Source of the DNA: Owenia fusiformis
Lineage: Eukaryota; Annelida; Polychaeta; Sabellida; Oweniidae
DNA: 64,000 bases
Assembly: GCA_903813345.2 (NCBI GenBank)
Contig: CAIIXF020000001.1
Location: 44,031,885 to 44,095,884, forward strand
Direction of reading: 5' to 3'
Below, piece by piece: positions 51,101-60,100 of this stretch. Each line of letters starts with the position of its first letter. Positions within the stretch are counted from its first letter, which is position 1. Position numbers and translations under genes: made by a program. Below the pieces are notes generated by a model. That model worked only from the letters and a program-made list of their open reading frames with translations, made no database searches and had not been told where the DNA came from.

Positions 51101-54100
51101 TAAGAATACAATTGATCACACCTCCCCCACCCCCTGGCTTAGCCAATGCTAATAACAAGATTTATTTAATACATGGTAGAAACTTGAAAATGTCTAATAT
51201 GCTTTAAAACAACTACTAGTTATATATATGTCATTATAGACGAGTAATATAAAAATTTCTAATCAATCTCAATAAGCTGATATTCAAAAGTTTAAAGTTC
51301 CATGACTTTTCTTTTGGTAATATCTAATAGTTTACATTGCTTCAATTAAATGTGTTGCATTGTCGGCCATTTTGGTCGGATGGCTAATTAAAGTCGGCCA
51401 TTTTGGTCGGATAGCTAATTAAAGTCGGCCATTTTGGTTGGATGGCTAATTACTTTGTTATTGATATTATTTGCATTGACAGTTGTCATGCCAACTGGTA
51501 AATGATAATTTGAAAATAATTTTACAAATGCTGTTTCCGGATAATAAAATATTTTGCAATTTTTGCTTTACATGATAAAGCGTTTTAAAAAATGTGAAAT
51601 TACATGTGGCATTGATTTCTTAATCTTGGGTCTAAATCCGCATAGAGCTCATGTTATCCTGAAAAGTGAAATATCTTGATAAATACTGAAAAGATGATAT
51701 TTGATGAATAAAATTTACAAATCTTTAGAGATAGTTTGATGTTTTAGTGTGAAAATCAAAATTAGCAAGATAAATGGTACCAATCAAAAACCTGGGGGGG
51801 GGTTCACTGTAAACTTGGAATCACAAATCTTTCCAATGAATCAGATGTATGAAAAAAGCTTGATTGTAGACTATGTTCTCTAAAACATTATACAAATAGG
51901 TGATTTACTAATCTTTAGAGATAGTTTGATATTCATAGAGTGAAAATCAAAATAAGCAAGATAAGTGGTTTTCCCAACCACACAAAAACCTAAGAATCAT
52001 AAATCTTTCCAATGAATCCGATGTATAAAATAAGCTTGATATGAGACTATGTTCTCTAAAAAGTTATACAGGTAACAAAACTTAAAAGGCCGTCAGACTC
52101 TTTGTTATTTTAAGACAAATATAATCAGAGCAATCAGACATCCTTATTAAATTCTTGACTGTGCTTCTTAACATTTAGAAAAAACATTACACAAGGTTTG
52201 ATGCCTGTTTTATCTACTATTTTTGCCTGTAATTTTATCTTATATTCAGGCATATGCATCACATAAGACCAAGTAGTCTCTTGTGTATTTAAAAAATTAA
52301 ATTATTTTTTCATTTTTATAATTACACGAGTTATTCCAATATTCCAAAGCATTTGAATCTAACTTCAGTCCAGACTTATATTTGATTAAACCCCCCTCCC
52401 TTCCACCAGTACATTAATCTAGATATCAACAAAACTAAAAAAAAGACTTAACAGAAACAGAAATAAATAATTATTTAAATTTCAGTAAATGATATTCAGT
52501 AATGTTTAACTTGCACACAATTTTGAATGATGACAAATTGTTCAGTCCTAACTTCAATCCAAACTAATATTTGATTTTGGTTTGATTTGATTCTACCAGA
52601 ACATCAATCTAGATATCAATAGAAACTGAAATAAAGACTTCAATTTCAGTAAATGTTATTCAGTAGTCTCTGTTTTACTTGCACATAACAATGAATTATG
52701 CCAAAGCACTCAGCCCTTACTTTGGTCCATGGGCTCTGTTTGGTAGAGCCCATGTTCAGTCCAGACTAATATTTGGGTTATCCCCTCCCTCCTTCTACTA
52801 GTACACCAAAAATTAAGGCTTATTTCAATTTCAGTATAAGTTAACATTTTAGTTTTCTTTGAAAATGTGACTTCTAGGTCAGAGAGATTCCCTATTGACC
52901 CCATGTTATAAAATCACATAAAGTGAAATATCTATTCTAGGGTTGGACAGATAATATTTTCTTTTACTGGACATATTTTCAATATTGTATAATTATGAGA
53001 CACATAAGGGTTAGACGAAAACTGATCCACTAAAACTGATGATTATTCTTATATACCTGCCATGTTAATTGACACAAGAGTTTTGTTACAAAGTTTAGAA
53101 AACTGATTTGACTCATTAGAAATATACATGTCCACACTTGTGATTTTTTAAGAATACAAATGATCACACTTCCCCCACCCCCTGGCTTAGCCAATGCTAA
53201 TAACAAGACATATTTAATACATGGTAGAAACGTGAAAATGTCTAATATGCTCTAAAACAACTACTAGTTATATATATATGTCATTATAGACAAGTAATAT
53301 AAAAAAATTCTAATCAATCTCAATAAGCTGATATTCAAAAGTTTAAAGTTCCATGACTTTTCTTTTGGTAATATCTAATAGTTTACATTGCTTCAATTAA
53401 ATGTGTTGCATTGTCAGCCATTTTGGTCGGATGGCTAATTAAAGTCGGCCATTTTGGTCGGATAGCTAATTAAAGTCGGCCATTTTGGTTGGATGGCTAA
53501 TTACTTTGTTATTGATATTATTTGCATTGACAGTTGTCATGCCAACTGGTAAATGATAATTTGAAATAATTTTACAAATGCTGTTTCCGGATAATAAAAT
53601 ATTTTGCAATTTTTGCTTTACATGATAAAGCGTTTTAAAAAATGTGAAATTACATGTGGCATTGATTTCTTAATCTTGGGTCTAAATCCGCATAGAGCTC
53701 ATGTTATCCTGAAAAGTGAAATATCTTGATAAGTACTGAAAAGATGATATTTGATGAATAAAATTTACAAATCTTTAGAGATAGTTTGATGTTCTAGTGT
53801 GAAAATCAAAATTAGCAAGATAAATGGTACCAATCAAAAACCTGGGGGGGGGGGGGGTTCACTGTAAACTTGGAATCACAAATCTTTCCAATGAATCAGA
53901 TGTATGAAAAAAGCTTGATTGTAGACTATGTTCTCCAAAACAATATACAAAAAGGTGATTTACTAATCTTTAGAGATAGTTTGATATTCATAGAGTAAAA
54001 ATCAAAATAAGCAAGATAAGTTTTCCCAACCACACAAAAACAAATTCATAAATCTTTCCAATTAATCAGATGTACAAAATAAGCTTGATATGAGGCTATG

Positions 54101-57100
54101 TTCTCTAAAAAGTTATATAAGTAACAAAACTTAAAAGGCCGTCAGACTCTTTGTTATTTTAAGACAGTTTAATCAGAGCAATCAGACATCCCAATCAAAT
54201 TCAATAGACTAGGTGTGAGTAGAAATAATCTTTATTTACATCATTAAAAATTCTGTCAAACTGATATCATATTTGGAATCTACATGTAAGATTACATCTA
54301 GAAATGTGGTTTTGAAAAGAGTTTATCAACTTTGAAAATTTAATTTTCTTTGAAAATGTGACTTCTAGGTCAGGGAGATTCCCCATAGACCCCATGTTGT
54401 AAAATCACAAAAAGTTAAATATCTTTTCTTGTGTTGGGCAGATAACATTTTCCTTTATTTTTATATTTTTAGTATAGTTCTGATTCTATTCTCTTAAGAT
54501 TCTGATAATCATATGTCTTATGTCTCTTAAAGCTAGAAGAAAACAAATATACAAGTAATTGTTTTCACTAAAGAATGTTGTGATAATAAGTTAAAGGATT
54601 ATTAAAGGACTAAAGGATTATTAATTCATGGTCCTGATTTTAAGTCTTCTGTTACTCTAAATTGAATGGCGGTAATTGCATTGTCTACCTGGTCACTGTC
54701 ATCAAGGACCTAGACAGGATATGTCTGGTCATGTATGACTGTTAATGTTATGATAGGGATTAAGGTCCAATAACATAGACTTTACATGTATCTCACTTAT
54801 TTCAATTTCAATGAATGTTATTCAGTAGCTTTTGTTTTACTTGCACACAATTTTGAATTATGCCTTATTCAGTCTTTACTTCAGTCCAGACTTATAGTCC
54901 CTGAGCTGATTTTTCTAAGAGCTCTAGATAAGGAGTTTGTTGTCCGGGTGTCAGCCACAAAAACCAACTCCTCCATAGTGTTCTTACATATATGGTCCAC
55001 ACTGGGTTATGGTATGTTTTTCTGGTAACAGGGGCTTTCATTTAGAAAATGATGTATTGACCTAACATGGGGATATATCCACTATAGACTTATCATAGGG
55101 ATATCATCATATTCCAAAGTCATCATAGATATTTGTTTGGGTAAAGTTTCTGTCACCCTGTACCTTTTATACATGCCACATTACCCTTTTTGAAGCATTA
55201 GACAGTGTTTCCTATTACTGAAACACCAAAACATTGGGCCATGCAGATTTTTACTATTGCAGACGTTTGCACCCTTTGGGTACCATCTTATTGACATTTT
55301 TCAAATTATGTTCTCTTGCTAATCTAAAGTACTTAGGGATAACAGTACTTTGAAACAAAATTTCATTTTTTAGGAGCAGCTCAGGGACTATTATGTTTGG
55401 ACATCCCATGTAATACATGAACTCTAAATCGAATGTTATACTTAATTACTGATAATAAAACAGGTTACCTTTACCTTGGTCCAAGATAAGGTTACCTGGA
55501 TTCATTTTTGCAAAGATATAATTCATAATTTTGCTTCAATTTGGAAAAGTACATATGGTATATATTTTGGATTAATTGATTGATCTCCAAAAGGTTAACT
55601 TTTACCCCTCTTCAATATAGTTGTAATTACATTGTGGACATGCATTAACATCAACATTTTTTCAGGCATACTTCTACGGTCATTCACTGAATTTGAACTC
55701 ATGATGGTTGCAATAGTTGCAATTGTAAAAATGTTCAATGTTTGAATGCGACCATTGCAACCATTGCAGATTTCAATGAGTAATGGTTGTAGATGGTTGC
55801 ATTTAAAAATGCAATGATCGCATGTTAATGGTTGCTTAACCATTGCACATTGTGAAATTCTAATGGTTACAGCCAATGGTTGCACAATGATTGCATGTCA
55901 TTTTGCAATGGCTTTTCCTTTGATCTAAATGGTTGAAGCAATCATTAATCGATGATTGCTTGCGATGGTTTGTTTTCGGAATTTCAAGGTCGGATTTTTT
56001 ATAAGGGCAGGTCGAAAATCTCAATAAAATAAATTGATTTCTCTGAAACAATGAAAAAAGTGTTTAAAAAGATATTATAAACCAGAGAGTAGAACTTACA
56101 TAGAGCTTTGTTTTTGTTTCTCATACAAATATAGATATTTAGAATGCAGAATGCAAACTTCCTTAAAAATTTAATCATGTGTTAAATATCCATGATCCTC
56201 TGTTTCTTAATGTATACCAAAACAGAATAATGCAGCAAAGTGTTAGTTAGCATACTTTATACTCAAAAGTATATGAATACCATATTTGTATTTTATTCCA
56301 CTGAGCATGTAATATTACAGAGACACCCACAATTTCTAAATGCTATATTTTATTTGAAATGTATTAACTTTGATAGTATGTCACTTTCAGATGTTTCTAT
56401 GAGCCATTGGAAAGCCAACCAAGTGTTAGCATGGCTGGAGATCACTATGTGTATGCCTAGCTATGGGAAAAAATGCATAGAAAATGTGAAAAGTGGCAAG
56501 GTAATATACATACGAGTAATATAATGAAGGTCAAGGTTTCTCTCAAATGGGCCATTATTTTATATATCTTATGAAAATTTTAAATCTTAAAACTTTTTTC
56601 GGATTTTATTGATCAACCTGATCTAACAAACTCATATGCATAACACATCATGTACATATTGTTGACGTCACTACAGCTATTTTATTTAAATGTCACATTG
56701 CAGGTTCTGCTTGGTCTAAGTGACTCGGAGCTAGAATCAGCGTTAGGGATCAACAGCTATTTACACAGGCGGAAACTGCGCCTAGCCATAGAGGAATACA
56801 GGGACCCTACTTCAAGGTACAGGGTGATTCAATAAAATGCAATTTTCTTATTTTGGAACAGCTTCCTCATGATAGAATTTCCATTGTCTTGTGTGGTTTA
56901 GTGTTCAGTGTGTGAAATAGTTACATGCCCTTAGTCAGCTTTTGCCAAGGGGGTTCACTTTTGACAATTTTGATCCAAAAATATATCAATTAAAGATGCC
57001 AATTTAAAATATTTTGCTAACTTTGCAAGATGAATGTTTTTTGTTAGTTCCAAAGATCCCTTCCCATCTCTCTCTAAGATGAACAAACGTTGCTGGTTCA

Positions 57101-60100
57101 CAATAATGTTCATCATATAGGGGATTAATTGTGTTCTTATATATGAGATAAAATGTAATGAAACTTTATTTACAGTAAGTTTCCAAAGGCTTCCACTATT
57201 GACCACACATGGGTGTCATTAAAGTGGCTACATGACATAGGTTTACCACAATACAGCACTGTGTTCGAAACCCTTCTCATAGATGGCAGGGTGCTCAATA
57301 CATTACAAAAGAAACATATCGAGAAACATCTGAACGTCCATCGCAAGTTTCATCAATCTAGTCTCCTACATGGTGTTGAGCTGTTGAGAAGGCTCAACTT
57401 TGACAAAGAGGTAAGTTTATAATCCGGAGTATACAACGTGTGTACAATGAATAAATAAATTCTAGGAAATGAGTGGAACAGGAGGAGGCTGATTGGGGCT
57501 TCATTTAATATTTTGGTGTTATTTCTGTATTAGCTCACATATGTAGAACCTATCCATCAGTCTATTAAGTCCCTTTGTCTGCATCTCTCAGCTTGTCAAT
57601 AGATTCCCGAATTATCCCTGAATTAATGATGCCTATGATGCTTTTGATGGGGTATATAATCATACTTTCATGCTTGTTTTGGAGAATCAAACATTGCAGC
57701 TCTTTCAGATTAAACAGGGATCTGTCGGTTCAGATATTCTTATTCCTAAACAAAAGTATGGGAAACAAAATTAAAAGAGCATACAAAGTTCTCTTTAAAA
57801 GGAAGAACTGAAGAGGGGATGCGTACCCCAACTACCCCTTCCCCAAAGCCTACCCCAACTCTTCAATCATATGTTGAGAATATATTAATCCAAACCTGTC
57901 CAATTAATTACATATACTGTACATATTCATTTCGCTTTCCCACCCTATTTTAAAACAAGGATATATTAAATAACAGCTCGTTGATATGATGATATATATA
58001 TTCTAGGCATTGCTGGCTCGAAGGAAGGCATGTGAGAACTCAGACTTTGACCCAATTGTCTGGAGTAACCAGAGAGTCGTCAAGTGGATTAACAGTATAG
58101 ACCTACAGGTATGTCAAAAGTATAAAGTTACAGGTTTGTCAAAAGTATAGACCTACAGGTATGTCAAAAGTATAAAGTTACAGGTTTGTCAAAAGTATAA
58201 AGTTACAGGTTTGTCAAAAGTATAGACCTACAGGTATGTCAAAAGTATAGACCTACAGGTATTTCAAAAGTATATACCTACAGGTATGTCAAAAGTATAG
58301 ACCTACAGGTATGTCAAAAGAATAGAGCTACAGGTATTTCAAAAGTATAGACCTACAGGTATGTCAAAAGTATATACCTACAGGTATGTCAAAAGTATAA
58401 AGTTACAGGTTTGTCAAAAGTATAGACCTACAGGTATGTCAAAAGTATAAAGTTACAGGTTTGTCAAAAGTATAAAGTTACAGGTTTGTCAAAAGTATAA
58501 AGTTACAGGTATGTCAAAAGTATAGACCTACAGGTATGTCAAAAGTATAGACCTACAGGTATTTCAAAAGTATATACCTACAGGTATGTCAAAAGTATAG
58601 ACCTACAGGTATGTCAAAAGTATAGACCTACAGGTATTTCAAAAGTATAGACCTACAGGTATGTCAAAAGTATATACCTACAGGTATGTCAAAAGTATAG
58701 ACCTACAGGTATGTCAAAAGTATAGACCTACAGGTATGTCAAAAGTATAGACCTACAGGTATGTCAAAAGTATAGACCTACAGGTATGTCAAAAGTATAA
58801 AAGTACAGGTATGTCAAAAATATAAAGTTACAGGTATGTCAAAAGTATAAAGTTACAGGTATGTCAAAAGTATAAAGATACAGGGATGTCAAAAGTATAT
58901 ACCTACAGGAATGTCAAAAGTATAGAGTTAATGGTATGTTAAAAGTATAGACCTAGGTATGTCAAAAGTACAAAGTTACAGGTATGTCAAAAGTATAAAG
59001 TTACAGGTATGTCAAAAGTATAAAGATACAGGGATGTCAAAAGTATATACCTACAGGAATGTCAAAAGTATAGAGTTAATGGTATGTTAAAAGTATAGAC
59101 CTAGGTATGTCAAAAGTACAAAGTTACAGGTATGTCAAAAGTATAAAGTTACAGGTATGTCAAAAGTATAAAGATACAGGGATGTCAAAAGTATATACCT
59201 ACAGGAATGTCAAAAGTATAGAGTTAATGGTATGTTAAAAGTATAGACCTAGGTATGTCAAAAGTACAAAGTTACAGGTATGTCAAAAGTATAAAGTTAC
59301 AGGTATGTCAAAAGTATAAAGATACAGGGATGTCAAAAGTATATACCTACAGGAATGTCAAAAGTATAGAGTTAATGGTATGTTAAAAGTATAGACCTAG
59401 GTATGTCAAAAGTACAAAGTTACAGGTATGTCAAAAGTGTAGAGTTACAGCTATGTCAAAAGTATAGACCTACAGGTATGTCAAAAGAACAAAGCTACAG
59501 GTATCTCAAAAGTATAGAGTTACGGGTATATCACAATTTACAGATATGTCCATATACATGTAGTATTATAGACCTTGGGTACAACATTCTCAGCTACAAC
59601 AACTCCTACATCCAAGTTGTAACCATGTAAATCATTATGTTATAGTTAAGAAACAAACCCTTCTGGCAATGTACCCTTGCTGCCTGAAATATTTATGTGG
59701 ATATGAAAATTATTTCACAGATATTGCTTTTCCAATTGGTATGAGGTGAGTTATACTGCAGTAATCACTTTCAAATGTTTAAATGCCTCTATTATTATTT
59801 GGAATTGCATTTCTGGATATACATATAGGTTATTTACTGGGAGGGATTGAATATGGGTTTTATTCCGAGGGACAATATGATATTGACAGAAGGGTAATAT
59901 GATATTGACCGAGGGAGCCCAACAACCAAGTGTGAATATAATATTGCTTAAGGCAATACATCCCTATAAAATGTTACATTTGGATAATGCAAAAATTATA
60001 GTAATCTACTTTGTTTGAAGTTAAATTTCAAAGTTATGTATCAAAGCCTTTATCAATTAGTCAAGGTTGAAAATAACCAAGAAACCCAAAATAGGTTAAT

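Larger units (their letters stand above)
43792..56390 (+). other. Kazrin intron 8 (about 12.6 kb), repeat block
   Basis: Nearly all of this intron is repetitive: tandem duplication (43952-44218), inverted arms (44269-44640 and 55690-56080), hairpin (44860-45215), piggyBac-like MITE, 162-bp monomer element and triplicated 2-kb units. No additional exon was recognised; open frames at 46838-47131, 47713-48006 and 48561-48746 lie in repeats. The 54400-55680 part is AT-rich without recognisable content. Confidence 0.6.

Noticed and set aside
50662-52904. Two similar 64-codon minus-strand open frames (50662-50856, 52710-52904)
   Set aside because: They are equivalent positions in copies of the 2-kb tandem unit. 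The frame is not preserved in the other copies.
59403-59630. Open frame with YRYVKS-type repeats
   Set aside because: It is a translation of the tail of the 25-bp splice-donor minisatellite, in intron 12.
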